NCBI GenBank assembly: GCA_963978905.1
Contig: OZ022261.1
Coordinates: 24,611,686 to 24,675,685, forward strand
Direction: 5' to 3'
DNA length: 64,000 nt
DNA from: Trichostrongylus colubriformis
Lineage: Eukaryota > Nematoda > Chromadorea > Rhabditida > Trichostrongylidae
In this document: in pieces, positions 33,218-44,418 of the stretch
Layout: each line of letters opens with the position of its first letter
Numbering within the stretch: the first letter of the stretch is position 1
The notes under the pieces: generated by a model
Database searches by the model: none
What the model was told of the DNA's origin: nothing
What the model saw: only the letters and a program-made list of their open reading frames with translations
Program-made: the position numbers and the translations under genes

Positions 33218-34683
33218 AAAATTTCACCTTCAGTGTCAATTCTCTGTCGGTCATCGGCCAGACGTATCGCCGTTCAGACAAGAAATCTCACCGAGAAATA
33301 GAGTCACGTAAGAAAATATCCGTGGACGGTTTTTCGAGTTCTCTCAGCATTGTCTAATTAGCCGCGTCCCGAGCGTATGATAGCAGTGTTCGGTCCCAAA
33401 GGATGAGATAGCGAATACGGGACTGATTATAATACATGAAGGTTCGGTTAAAGTTTAGGGAAAATAATTCGAAGTAACATTCATCTGAGAAAAGAAGTTG
33501 TGTTGCAAAACATATGGTCCATCGGTACAAGTACTGCAGTTAAAAGAAAAGACCTATTACAAGTTTACAAGTGACTGTTGATTCCTCCGAAAGCTTAATT
33601 TCCATCAAGACTTCAATGATATCACTAGCCCTTATTCAGCAATTTCCACTGTCACAGCAATTCGTCTCATCCAAAAAAGCCCACGCTCCAAATCAATCTC
33701 GTTTTCCGTGAAGTACCTGGACAACTTATGAAATACACTTTTATGCGAAGCGCAGACCATCCTTAACACTACTGTAATGAGCTATCTGTACAAAGGAACA
33801 TCATGAACAGTAGCAGGAGAACAAATGGGGTAAGAAAGGGTCACTCTGCTCATGGTTCACATACGCCGAGTATACAAATCAGTGGGCAACGGAAGAGATG
33901 AAAGGCAAACTATTCCTGGATTGTTCCTCTAGAATCAGAGGCAAGCTGAGGATTACCACTTTCACGAACATGGAAATATGGAACCTTTAGTTGGCACAGT
34001 CGGTTTTAGAGTACCTACGACATCAAGGCCCGCTTAAGACAGCAGACCCAGGTTCTGTTGTGAGTCTCTCGTGGAAAGCTTCCTAGAGACTGACCCCCAA
34101 TTCATAGAAGTCCTCGGACAACGCTGCTATGATCCAAAGTGTCATTTTTCATGTCTCAAAACCGCCTCCGAAGGTGTCGTCGGGATACCGAGGAGAAGGC
34201 ATGTTCAGGAACACCACCCAATATGAATCCCGTCAATACCCAGAGTGAACGGACCTTAACAAGGTTGTGAGAGGTTGCCGAAATTTCGGATTTTGCCGAG
34301 TTGAGGTGAAAGATTGGGTGTGTACCCTATGTCACGATTTCGCATCGTGACGTACTCCGCGCGACATTGGCTCGCGAGTTTTTTGCCCTTGATGGGAATC
34401 GCATGTAATTGCACAAAAAGGACGACGACATTATCGACGCCTACTTTTACTCATTTTGGCGTGATATTGCGCTTGTTTTCGAATCGTTTTTAACTCGATA
34501 GGCAGATTTCGATATAGTCCGTTTTGAAGGTTTTCAGTTTATTCTTGGTTGATGATAGCGTTGTGCATGCATCTACTCCATTTTCTATGTCTACATCATC
34601 CTTATAAGCATCATTTCTGCTCCCCCGGACTTTTTTTGCTGCTTATGTCGTACTATAGTGTAAGCTATATATTATGTATTGTA
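33218..34683. other. No firmly supported gene
   Basis: A minus-strand reading at about 33630-33740 (SRYFTENEIDLERGLFWMRR) is protein-like, but so are plus frames over the same bases with a good acceptor at 33644. Nothing else stands out. Confidence 0.3.
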
Positions 34684-35946
34684 TTAGGTTGTCGCAGAAT
34701 TAATTTCGATTTCAAGGTTTCAAGGTATGTATAAATAAGTAGATTCTTCATCCTGAACTATTCCATTTCAAGGAAGGGCAGGCACCCATTTGGTAGGTTT
34801 TTTTTCTGCTCTTTCTAAGACTTCTATGAATGTCGCTCTAATTGTTCCGGCCGGCCTTTTCCAGGGCTGCGTATAATCATGAACCGACGCGACTATCGAG
34901 TCATCATGCTTTACGAATTTAAATTGGGACACTCCGCAGCGGAGGCAGCCTGTAATCTCAGCAGTGTTTTTTGGACGAATTGTCCTTGCGAACGGACAGT
35001 GGAGCTCTGGTTTAAAAAATTTGCCTCTGGCGATTTTGATCTCGAAGAGAAGTCGGATCGCGGCCGCAGGTCGTCGTCTAATGAAGAAGATTCAGGGAGA
35101 GCCGTGGAAGCAAAACCGGAGACGAATACTCGTACGTTAGCAGAAGACCCGGGCGTACACTACTCTACAGTGGTCAGACACTTGCTGGAAAACGGCAAGG
35201 TGAAGAAGATGTTGAAGTGGGTGCCTCATGAGCTGACCGATGAGCAGCGTCTGGCACGTTTCGACACCTGCTCCAACCTCCTAGTTCGCTATAAAAATGA
35301 GCCATTTGTGAACCGTATTATGACTGTAGATGAAAAATGGGTTCGTTATGATAACAGGAAACGGGGATTAGTCTGGATAGATAAGGATGGTAATCAAAAA
35401 ACTTTTCCTAAACCCGACCTTCACCCTAAAAAGGTTATGATTACTGTGTGGTGATGTTGTAGAGGTGTAATCCATTATAAATTCTTGCAACATGGTCAGC
35501 CAGTCACAGCAGAGTCTCACTGTTGTGATCTGCAGCAAATGTTAAAAATTGTGGCCGGCGGTGGTGAAAAGAAGAGGGCCGAACCTGTTGCAGGACAACG
35601 CAAGGCCACACACCTCACAAATCACTCGGCCAAAATTGACCCACTTGGGTGTAAAAGTTCTCCCTTACCCAGCGTATTCTCCCGACCTCTCCCCCACAAT
35701 AAATCACTTTTTTCGAGCCCTCAATTCTCATCTACGCCAGGAACAATTTCCTAATTTAGACGGTGTTGAATGAGCTTTCCTTGAGTTCGTTGTTTCTCGT
35801 TATAGTAGTTTTTATAGTGAAGGCTTGAAACTATTATTTGTTCGTTGGCAAAAATGTGTAGATTCTGATGGTTTTTACTTCGATTGATAAACTTGTGTTT
35901 AAGCTGAGTTATAGTAGTTTGAAGTATGCGGTCCGCGACAACCTAA
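34684..35946 (+). mobile_element. Nearly complete mariner element, TA duplication
   Basis: Inverted ends TTAGGTTGTCGC / GCGACAACCTAA are flanked by TA on both sides. The 1263-bp length is typical of a mariner. TIR identity beyond the first 12 bases is poor. It inserted in or next to a minus-strand coding region (exon at 36074-36185). Confidence 0.85.
34879..35887 (+). pseudogene. mariner transposase, inactivated
   Basis: Reads from MNRRDYRVIMLYEFKLGHSA (helix-turn-helix DNA-binding region, about residues 1-110), with WVPHEL at 114-119 and the first catalytic aspartate in TVDEKW at about 151. A TGA at 35452-35454 interrupts the VW.W motif. A frameshift follows near 35520-35600, with DNARPHTSQ (second aspartate) in another frame. 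The third catalytic position after YSPDLSPT reads I instead of D, and another TGA lies at 35768. The expected C-terminus FVRWQKCVDSDGFYFD is present before TGA at 35887. The full length would be about 336 residues, normal for the family. It should bind and cut TA-flanked mariner ends, but as read cannot. Confidence 0.85.
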
Positions 35947-36073
35947 TATCCAATTGCGTATCAGTGTGCTCCGGGCGTTTCAGGAATTCGGTCTGAGAGG
36001 TAAGGAGCAAAGAGTGAATCACTTCGGCAATAAGCGAAAGTTCATGCTTACACAAATAGATGGTTCCGCTCAC

Positions 36074-36185
36074 TTCGATGCTCCTTCCTCTTAGGCTGAG
36101 GTTGAAGCTTATCCACATTTCCAATATTTTCGTGTCGATATGCGAGCAAGGACACCACAGAAAATTGAATGAATACTTGCGAACG
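36074..36185 (-). CDS. Internal exon, unrecognised protein
   Basis: Acceptor GGCTGATGTTAG, 37 codons, donor GAA/GTGAGC: VRKYSFNFLWCPCSHIDTKI then LEMWISFNLSLRGRSIE. The same frame stays open toward the mariner insertion at 35946. It was entered in phase 2 and left in phase 0. A possible upstream exon on the same strand near 36700 (SQYWWALCHCLSRIVNKSFT) has a good acceptor but does not match in phase. No family is assigned. Confidence 0.4.
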
Positions 36186-36364
36186 CTAACATCAGCCAAG
36201 GAAGAACTGTAAACATTTAGAATTAACTGAATTCAACTGCATTCTGCTTACCGAATTGAAAACATTCCGCAAACAGGCTAGATACAGCGGTGAAATGAAT
36301 AAGAATAGGAGTAGATACGGATACGCTCCTCTTAGCAATTACAGGCGATTCCCACCGAGGGGAA

Positions 36365-36442
36365 CCATCTCGCGCGCAAACGTCGCTCGCCGCTCGGCCA
36401 CGCGCGAAATCCTGACATAAGGATACACACCCTGACAGATTA
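36365..36442. repeat. Right half of a GTGTGTACCC-family MITE
   Basis: ACGCGCGAAATCCTGACATA and AGGATACACACC match the right end of the copy at 52628-52845. Confidence 0.5.
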
Positions 36443-36720
36443 TGTTTAGTGGGAAGAAGCTCTCGATCCTGCTTGTGCAGAAGGCCGCTACAGAGATTAG
36501 TGATGGTGTGTTCTTGAATTTGGGGGTGGAAATATCTGGCCAAAATCTGCTGAAGTTCGACTTATATGGGGTTGAAAGGGGTGCAGAGAAAGAGACTCGT
36601 GATGGGCACCTCCTGGACATATTTTGTGAACGATTTATTCACAATGCGGGAAAGGCAGTGACAAAGTGCCCACCAGTACTGAGAATGAAGCTGTGGGAAT
36701 GTCAATGTGCCGTCACATAA
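36442..36720 (+). other. Open frames on both strands, unresolved
   Basis: A 92-codon plus ORF (MFSGKKLSILLVQKAATEIS ...) overlaps a minus-strand exon candidate with a strong acceptor (TTGACATTCCCACAG). Both have protein-like composition and I could not choose. Confidence 0.25.
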
Positions 36721-37019
36721 AAGATGATGAAAACTGAAAAGCGACATGGTCTTCCAAACTTCACACAAATTTTAAACATGTCACATGCCGCTCAAACTCG
36801 TAAAGTTGTTCAAGCAATCAAGGATTTATGCAGATCATTCATTCGTAAGAAAGGACACTACCGTACTGTACCTTTGGACTCGATGCGACGTGACCGTATG
36901 CAATCGTCATGTTCTAGACGAAACTTCCAGTGGGATTCATGAACATTTTGGGCTCGCTTTAAAACACGCGCGACGATTATGCCCATCTTTCCGACCTTTC
37001 TTGGCTCACTCAGCAACGA

Positions 37020-37500
37020 GTCTCTCCAGGGCCATGCATGGGCTGAGGAGCTCTCAAGAAAGGGGCCATATATTTTTTAATCTGTCCATGTATCATCAGG
37101 ATCCCCAACAACCATCTTTTCTTCAGTGAAGTTGGACCGATGTGGAGATCTCTAGATTCGGTATCAATTAGGAGGAGGGGTCTTATTTCTCAAAAGCTTT
37201 AGCCCCTGCAAAAAAGTTCGAGTCGGCCATCATGAGTGTTTGATTGTCTCTCAGGATATTTAGTAGCTACACCCAGCCTTGGATATGTCTGTAAATTCCA
37301 GGACTAAGACAGTAGCAATTCAGCCTTTCATATCCGTATCCGCATACATTTTCTACTGCGTCTTGATCTCCCAGAGTTCCTACATTTGTGAATACTGCGG
37401 TGCAAAATATTTTGAGTAACCACTGCCTCTGTCCATGAATCTTCAGATCCCCATCAACCTCCTTTCCTTCAGCGATGTTTGGCCGATGTGGCGCCTAGCC
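37020..37500 (+). repeat. Diverged tandem duplication with exon-like ends
   Basis: TCATCAGGATCCCCAACAAC ... GACCGATGTGG (about 37086-37146) recurs as TCTTCAGATCCCCATCAACC ... GGCCGATGTGG (about 37440-37490), 355-365 bp apart. Both copies end in an acceptor (CTTTTCTTCAG, CTTTCCTTCAG), an 11-codon open stretch with .V.PMWR, and a donor (GTATCA, GTACGT). This may be a duplicated exon. Confidence 0.4.
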
Positions 37501-38289
37501 CCAGTACGTTGACATATTGCGCTCTGGGTATGGGACCAGGCTCTCGCTTTGGGCCCATCCACGCACCGTAAAAGGGAAGCAACCTGATCCTCTTGCCATA
37601 GCTCGGCTCAATTTCTAGATTTTTGTGTGCGAAGTGATTCGTACATGCTGTGGTATTTTCCTTTTCTTTACCAATATGGAATTCCAACTTCGTGGTTCTG
37701 TTTATTTTTTGTGTGGCGCACCATAGAGTGTAAATAATAAATAAACGAATAAATAAAAAAGAAGTGTGAATGCAATAGCTAGATAGCAAAGAGGGTTATC
37801 GGGACAGGCGGCAATGTAGTTATATCAACACCTTCAGTGGTGCACAAACAATTACTCTGAGTGGAACGAAGCCGTATGGAGAAAATGTTGTTGAGTGCTT
37901 TTCAGCAAACTTCGACTTCGTCGATACAGGAATAACAGCATTAGACAAAAAAAAAGAAATAAACAATTGCTAACAGAGAGATCATGATCAAAAGATTCAA
38001 GCGGGAAGGAGCAAAGAAATAGTTCGACTTTCTTTTCGAAAGTGCCCTCAGAATGAGGCTTAACTCAAAGATAACCTCCCTCTGTGCTAATCAGTGAGGG
38101 AAAGGAGGCAGGTATGTTTTAGACTGCATTAATTTTGATGAGTTGATTTGAGTACAAACTATGCCCAAAATTGCCCACTACCAAAGTAGGTTTTAAGAAT
38201 CGTACACGGAAATTCCATGAATTTCTTCAGAATGGACAACAACCTACTTCGCTTTATCGGAAGTCCAAAAAACTGAAAGGATAGCAATT
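37501..38289. other. No firmly supported gene
   Basis: A 106-codon minus ORF at 37469-37789 (NHFAHKNLEIEPSYGKRIRL ...) is protein-like but conflicts with the plus-strand exon-like duplication and has a weak acceptor. Confidence 0.3.
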
Positions 38290-38545
38290 CGTTCGAACTC
38301 CTCCAACCACCCTTCAACAGTTGCTGGCGGAGGGGAGCGCAGTCCAGAGTTTCGCGCTCAATGTTAATGGTTTCCCACTCTGAGTCTCTGATCACGTGAC
38401 CAACTACCCTTTGCTCTCCTGCCTCCACGGACAGCCTCATCTCGTCGGACGGTACTGGGAGGAATTGTATCTCAGCCGGATACCTGTTTTTTTTTCGCGT
38501 GAAACTTTACATGTGACCTGTAGTAAGCAAATCTTATGGGTAACA
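38290..38545. repeat. Dispersed repeat shared with 54125-54330
   Basis: GGAGCGCAGTCCAGAGTTTC ... CTCATCTCGTCGGACG ... GTGAAACTTTACATGTGACC aligns in order with the 54125-54330 segment. A 93-codon minus ORF over it is therefore doubtful as a gene. Confidence 0.5.
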
Positions 38546-39289
38546 GAATATCTTGAGCTTTCGTAGACGTTTCCTTACTAAAGTTAAGGATATTCCCTGA
38601 AGCTGGATGTTACGCGTTGTCTTCCTTGAACGACTTCTACGGTGATTTCATGGATGTTCCGTAACAAGTCTGCTATAGAGGAGATCCAATTCATAGGTAT
38701 AAGAAAGAGTGTAATTCATAGGTATAACGAAGAGTGCATTTTCAGGACAATCATTGCTATTCGCGGAAACTCTCGTGTTAAAGAACACAAAAATGTTCTC
38801 AGAAATATGGCTTCTAAAGCGGGAGTTATTTCACTGATGCCAGAACTTTCCTGTTTCACATACAAATCGAAAAGATAGAAACGATGAAGTAATGGTATGC
38901 AGAGAAACATCAACATATGACTCATTTAGCAACACCATGCGCCTCGTTGAAGGTTTCCTATTGTTTTGAACGATTCTCACCTAGACAACAGCATTTTAAT
39001 TAAGGGTTCTCCACTTGGAGAACACTTGCAATTAACACTAGCAACAACAGCGACTGGCCAGCCATTCACACGTATGGAATTCTACTTTTATGACAATACA
39101 TTCAGAGGAGCATCAAATAATGAAATATATTTTTTCCTTTCTTATCTTATTTATTATATCTTGTCCAATGTCTACGGCTAAATTTCTTCATATATTACAT
39201 ATTATATGTTATATATTAAAAATTATGCATTATATATAATACGTATACTGGAGAGCCTCTGTAATCACAGATTTGAAGAAACTGTTGCA
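38546..39289. other. No firmly supported gene
   Basis: Opposed ORFs at 38640-38925 both read protein-like. AT-rich sequence at 39100-39290 resembles 40440-40560 (ACGTATAC / ACTGTTGCAAATAC), another dispersed repeat pair. Confidence 0.3.
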
Positions 39290-39555
39290 AATACTTAAAG
39301 GCAGCGATGGGAGAATTCGGACGAGCAGTGAAAAATGTAGTGAATACGAAAGTCGAGATGCTCTGTAATATGATGGTGAAGGAAAAACGGAGTGAAATGT
39401 CGAAAGACCCGAGAATAGGACCCTTTCCGACAGTTGATTCTTGACGCGGACGATATTTCTATTTCCGTCAAGAGGCGGGTTGTCCGTACGAGATTTCCAC
39501 TGGCATGCCGCCAAGTAAACACAAGGGAATGTTTGAAAATACGACAGCATCTATT
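39290..39555 (-). repeat. Dispersed repeat, inverted copy of 18404-18670
   Basis: The minus strand reads CAAACATTCCCTTGTGTTTA and the same downstream order as 18404-18670. The right end lies just before a TA-flanked MITE. Confidence 0.7.
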
Positions 39556-39577
39556 TTATAGAGTGAGCTTCAAGCTA

Positions 39578-40117
39578 TTAGGTTGTTCGGAAAGAAATGC
39601 GCGTTGAATTTGTCCATTTTTCTCTCCTACTATAAAAGATTCTTCAAAACAGTTCAATCTATTATAAAGAGATTTTTATTGTGCATCTTTTCATATATCT
39701 TTGTCTATGTCTACTTGGTTTTTTTCATAGAAAAAAGTTTCAACGACTTGAGGCCGACTTCCATGTTCTTCGTCATCCAAGCTTTCATTACCGTTTTTTA
39801 AACGCTGGAACTTTGCCCGACACTTTATACAGCCAAATCTTTCTGCAAACATTATACGCATGGCGACAAATATTTACCGCTTATCGCATTGAATCTTGCA
39901 TTTTTTTGAATTTTTTTTTTCAAAATTTAAAAAAAAAAATTGAAATTACTTTTTGAATTTTTTCTTCGAAAAAAAACAAGTAGAAATAGACAAAAGTATT
40001 TCAGAAGATGCGCAATAAAATTCTCTTTCTAACAGACAAAACTGTTTTACAAAATCCTCTGTAGTAGAAGAGAAATAGATGGACAAAAAAACGAGCATTT
40101 CTTTCCGAACAACCTAA
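39578..40117. mobile_element. 540-bp MITE with very long mariner-type TIRs
   Basis: TTAGGTTGTTCGGAAAGAAA at 39578 is mirrored at 40117, with TA on both sides (39576-39577, 40118-40119). The inverted similarity extends about 180 bp inward with modest divergence, so the element folds into a long hairpin. The interior is AT-rich with no transposase. The first bases match the ends of the mariner elements here. Confidence 0.85.
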
Positions 40118-40610
40118 TAAATTTGTGAAAGGGCGCTGCAATACCTTCGATCCTGCTGCATATCCTTGACCGCTCTCATCGTAGCCAACCAGAAATCACC
40201 TCAGGAGTTGCCTAAAGGCGGAGTCTGCCATCCAGAGGCGTCAGCTGTTAATCGTTACGCCATCACTATAGTTCGGTGGCGCCTTTTTCGACGGGGATGT
40301 CGCCATAAATAAGCTTTTTTGGACCATAATTTCCATGTGAATGACTTCTTTTAGGGATTTTCCGATAACCACATTATCCCTAATGTTGTCTACAAAAGCC
40401 AATTCAGAGCCTGCTAACCCTTTCCTTGATTCGATCTCACATTACGTATTACATTTATTATATTACACATATATTATACATTATACATTGTATATACCAA
40501 AGAGATAACCTTTTTAAGAAACCGTTGCAAATACCCAGAAACGTTTTCGAGGCCTGCCTACTTTTTCCTTCACTCTTCGTTAGTAATCCATATTCCCGAT
40601 TTATTATCAA

Positions 40611-40858
40611 CCAGTTGGGCTGGCGCACACTACTGCGCGCGTCACACATGGAAGCATGCTGATTGGGCTCGATCGGTATCGATCGGTTAGCATCATCATT
40701 CGAATGATTTGCAGAAACGGGGAACTCGCAAAAAACGGGAAAAGGAAACAAAATCCCTCCCCGTCACTCTCGTCCTTCCGCACTAATCGATATCGATCGA
40801 GCTCATTTAGCATGCTTCCATGTGTGACGCGCGCAGTAGTGTGCGCCAGCCCAACTGG
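40611..40858. repeat. 248-bp palindrome at the Helitron 3' end
   Basis: CCAGTTGGGCTGGCGCACAC ... GGAAGCATGC and its complement at 40790-40858 form arms of about 60-70 bp with very few mismatches, separated by about 110 bp. Either two Helitron 3' ends abut head to head, or the 3' end was duplicated in inverted form. Confidence 0.8.
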
Positions 40859-40878
40859 TATCTAAAATTCATGACCCC

Positions 40879-41345
40879 GCTTTGCTGCGACGCGAGATAT
40901 GAATTTCTCGACATTTGTCTTTTGCGGCTTTTTATCAGCCGTTATCAGTTACTATCACTTCCGGTCTCTCACCACTGATGTCCCCTTACCACCCCCTACA
41001 TCATATCCGAAATTCAGGGTCCCAGCTTTGTTGCGTCGCGAGATATGAATTTCCCGCCATTCGCCTTTCGAGGGTCCTTATCACCTCTTATCAGTTGCTA
41101 TCACTTCCGGTCCCTCTCCATTAATGTTCCCTTATCATCCCCCATATCTCTTTGAAAGTTCAGGTTCCCAGCTTTGCTGCGTCGCGAGATATGAATTTCC
41201 CACCATTGGCCTTTCGAGGCTCCTTATCACCTCTTATCAGTTGCTATCACTTCCGGTCTCTCACCAATAATCTTCCCTTATCACCCTCTATATCACTTTA
41301 AAAAATCAGATTCCTAGCTTTGCTGCGACGCGAGATATGAATTTC
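40879..41345. repeat. 146-bp minisatellite inside the Helitron
   Basis: GCTTTGCTGCGACGCGAGAT recurs at 40879, 41025, 41171 and 41317, exactly 146 bases apart each time, with scattered substitutions. Confidence 0.9.
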
Positions 41346-41669
41346 GTGACAGACAGACGGACGGACACACACACACACACAGACAGACAAACGAATTATA
41401 TATAGTAGTGATAAACTATGATAATGCAATATTCATTACACCTGACAATTATCGCAAGGTACCCCTTACAGCACGGTGTGAGAGGCTGAGCTGCTAGTGG
41501 AATGGGCGTGACCACAAACAGTATGGTGTCAGGCGAACAAGAGAACAAAAAAAGTTCAGCCGGCTCGCAGAAAGGCTAATAAAAAATAAACAACACGAAC
41601 AAGAAAACCAGGAAACTCGAGATCGGGGATACTTGTAAACTGGGGCGTTCTACACTCACGAGGTGAACC

Positions 41670-42020
41670 TAGACTTAGAGGCACCAGTAGGTGTAAGGGA
41701 AAACTGAGAACTGGGAGTAAATGTTCTCTGAAACGAACCTTCTACTTCGGAAGAGGTTACATGTGGTGAAAATCGCTTAAAAAATGCGACTTGGGGTCTT
41801 ATGGCGACCCCGCAGCTCATCATGCCGTTATGCCGTTATGCGGCCGGGGGAGTCGCCGAGGAGGGGCGGAACAACGATCGCGGCAGGCTGGTTCATACTC
41901 TGGCCTGTCTTCAGTCCACTCCGGCTAGTGACGCAGAGGACGAGAGAGGAAGGGGGGGGGGTTTCTACTTCGCTGAGCACCTCTACTTTAGTAATCTCCC
42001 AATTTGCCAAATTTACCCCT
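41670..42020 (+). repeat. Dispersed 400-bp repeat, copy 5
   Basis: GAGGCACCAGTAGGTGTAAG, ACATGTGGTGAAAATCGC and CGGCTAGTGACGCAGAGGAC appear in the family order. Confidence 0.6.
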
Positions 42021-42468
42021 CCCGGTGTCTTCAAGGATATGCCACTTTCGAGCGCAATGACATGCTAAAAAAAACTGACACTGGGGTTTTGGATGCAAAG
42101 TGGCTTCTTAAATTCCAGCAGCATTTGTAGTATTATAGAAAGCCACAGCAGTTCGTGGGTTACTCGGTTGAAATAATGTGCAGCAGAATAAAACATTATC
42201 GATCGTAGAGAATTTCAAGTCCCTCCATATTTTGAACAAAAAAAAAACGAAAATAACCGAATTGCAAATTTATGGCATCAAAACAGTAAGTAGTTCAAAA
42301 ATAAAGATTAATCACGCAAACGCCGCTTCGGCTTGTGATCTTTCAACTCTACTTGAAATGCGCGCGTGAACCGCGCCTATTTTTCTGCACTCGTCTGTGC
42401 ACTTCTCAGGTCGCTCACTCATTGCTCCTCCCTTCGCTCGGGACGGATTTAGAGATTTGCCAGCTTAC

Positions 42469-42910
42469 CACTGCTGGCTGTGTAGGGATCTGGATGGCAT
42501 GGGCAACTGTGCAATTGTATTGCTTCAACTGTAAAATCAGACTTGTTTGGAAATACGTGAAAAACACAGCGAGAATTCTCTCAAAAATCTCAAAACGCCT
42601 CACAGAATGGTCGGTTATTGTATTGTACACCCAATTTTTCATTGATTCAACCACATGTAACCAGTTGACTTAAACCTTCCCAGCTGTTGCGAATCTCACG
42701 GCCTCCAGTCATAGCTATTGGGAAATCAAGTCTTCGTAACCCCACACACGCGTTGATCATACCAATAGGTCTTACCGAAATACGGAAACTGGACAAAAGA
42801 TGGGCTGCAAAAAACTGAATATGAAAATCAATGGTGTCAAAGAGCGCCGCGTCAACACACCTGGACATTTGAATTGATTTTCTAAGCAAATCGCCGATTA
42901 GTGGCAACAT
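42469..42910 (-). CDS. Partial multi-exon protein, unrecognised
   Basis: The best exon is 42528-42469 (acceptor GTCTGATTTTACAG, donor GTG/GTAAGC): LKQYNCTVAHAIQIPTQPAV. A preceding exon, 42668-42604 (NWLHVVESMKNWVYNTITDH then S; donor GTGAGG), joins it in phase 0 over a 75-nt intron, but its acceptor is weak. Further upstream, 42910-42862 (ATG, MLPLIGDLLRKSIQMS, donor GTGTGT) could start the gene. The donor region of that exon is duplicated with stops near 43690-43740. No domain is recognised. Confidence 0.4.
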
Positions 42911-43128
42911 TGGTAGTACTGTACATTGGTGTTTTATTCAGATTTTCGAATTTTTGTACAGTACTCAAGAGAATGATTCGGCTTCCCACAATGAAGTTAT
43001 TTGGAAACTGTTACAGTGATTTTTGAAAAAAAGTGACTTCCAAACAGTAAACATAAACATAGCAACTAGTGCGCATATATGTGGACAGGGATATCGTGGT
43101 GGTGGTGGTTCTGCCCAAGTCGAGAGGG

Positions 43129-43250
43129 GTGTGTACCCTTACGTCAAGCAACGGCGTGTCGCATGTGACGCAACTATGCTATGGACGCCGCTGCGGTTGG
43201 GTCCAAAAGCGATTCGACGGGAACTATCTACGGCGCTCCTACTATTACTA
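43129..43250. repeat. Left half of a GTGTGTACCC-family MITE
   Basis: GGTGTGTACCCTTACGTCA is identical to the left end of the 52628 copy. The right half is missing. Confidence 0.6.
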
Positions 43251-43569
43251 AGTAATCCCCACACCTGCTGATTTCCATAGCACCGAAAACAGTGACAAAG
43301 GAAGTAATCGATGCATGCAACATCAAAGATGTGAGCACAATGAAATCTACAAACGCAAACCATTACGTATGGTGTGACGTTGATACGGGAAACACGAGAC
43401 AATATGCTAATGGCAAAACGATCGGGAACAATTAGGAGTAGGTGAATAGGATTCGATAGCATCACACACTTGTGTCTCTATACACACGTTCTTTTCAACG
43501 GAAACATAGCTATTCGAAACCAGATTACACTGCTTCAGATAAATTATGACTGGATAAAAAGTAGACCAA

Positions 43570-44230
43570 GATACATGATGGGACCCTGAAGTGATACAAA
43601 TGAATAAGCAAAATAACGCTCGACACAGTGTGAGTGGGTGTATGTGTGTGTTAACCCTGATCATCCCCCCCCCCCCCCTCCAGCCACACCTGGACTATTG
43701 GCATTGATTTTCTGAGAAACTATCAAACAGTGGTCATGATGTCGACGATATTAGTATGTGAACGCATATTGTTACAAAGAGGTTCTCAGTGGAGAACAAT
43801 TGAAATATTGATTTTCCGGCGCCATTTTTATAGGGTTATAACCGTTCAGTCAGTTGTGTGTCAGACCGATCAAGTATGACATAGAGGGCAATAACAGCTA
43901 TCTTCTATAAACATAACTGTGTCCGCCGAAAAAATCCACGACCGATCATCGCTATTGATTTAACAAATTGTGGGTGCCCTAGAATTCGGGAAAGGGGGGG
44001 GGGGTGTGAGCGACAGTTCGACGCTGTGGATTTTGAAAAGAAGCCTATGGAAAAGGGGGCTCCAGGTTGGATGATACATGATGAGACCCTGGAGTAATAA
44101 AAATGAATACAAATGAATAACCAGAATAATGCTCGACACAGTGTTAGCTAGTGATGTGTGTGTGTTAACCTTGATCTGATTTAGATGATAGAGTCACACC
44201 TTGAATAATCAGATTAGTCGACTTATCCTT
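43570..44230. repeat. Diverged tandem duplication, period about 520 bp
   Basis: GATACATGATGGGACCCTGA ... GCTCGACACAGTG ... GTGTGTGTTAACC near 43573-43655 recurs near 44072-44170, followed by related sequence (ACACCTGGACTATTGG / ACACCTTGAATAATC). Confidence 0.6.
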
Positions 44231-44275
44231 GGAGCGGTAGATCCTTGGGTAAGTCTTTAGGCTGCACAATGTCTG

Positions 44276-44418
44276 CGCCGCACGATGCGCCATCATGGCG
44301 GCACACCCACTCGGAGCCTCGCTAGCCACACCCCTCGCCTCAACTGACCAATAAGGAGCTTATATGAGTTTGGTTAGCTTGGGTTCGTAGCACCGTGATG
44401 GCGCAACTGGGCGGCGTG
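44276..44418. repeat. Imperfect inverted repeat, probable MITE
   Basis: CGCCGCACGATGCGCCATCA (left) and GTGATGGCGCAACTGGGCGG (right) are inverted near-copies about 90 bp apart. Confidence 0.55.

Larger units (their letters stand above)
40611..41411 (-). mobile_element. 801-bp non-autonomous Helitron
   Basis: On the minus strand it starts A/TCACTACTATATATAATT at 41411 and ends GCGCCAGCCCAACTGG/T at 40611, with a small hairpin (GCGCGCAGTAGTGTGCGC) about 8 bases before CTGG. These are Helitron features: 5' TC, 3' hairpin plus CTRR, insertion between A and T. It has no coding capacity. Same family as 6969-7543. Confidence 0.65.

Noticed and set aside
38159..38440. 93-codon minus-strand ORF as a gene
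   Set aside because: Lies largely over a dispersed repeat also found at 54125-54330, with no matching reading there.
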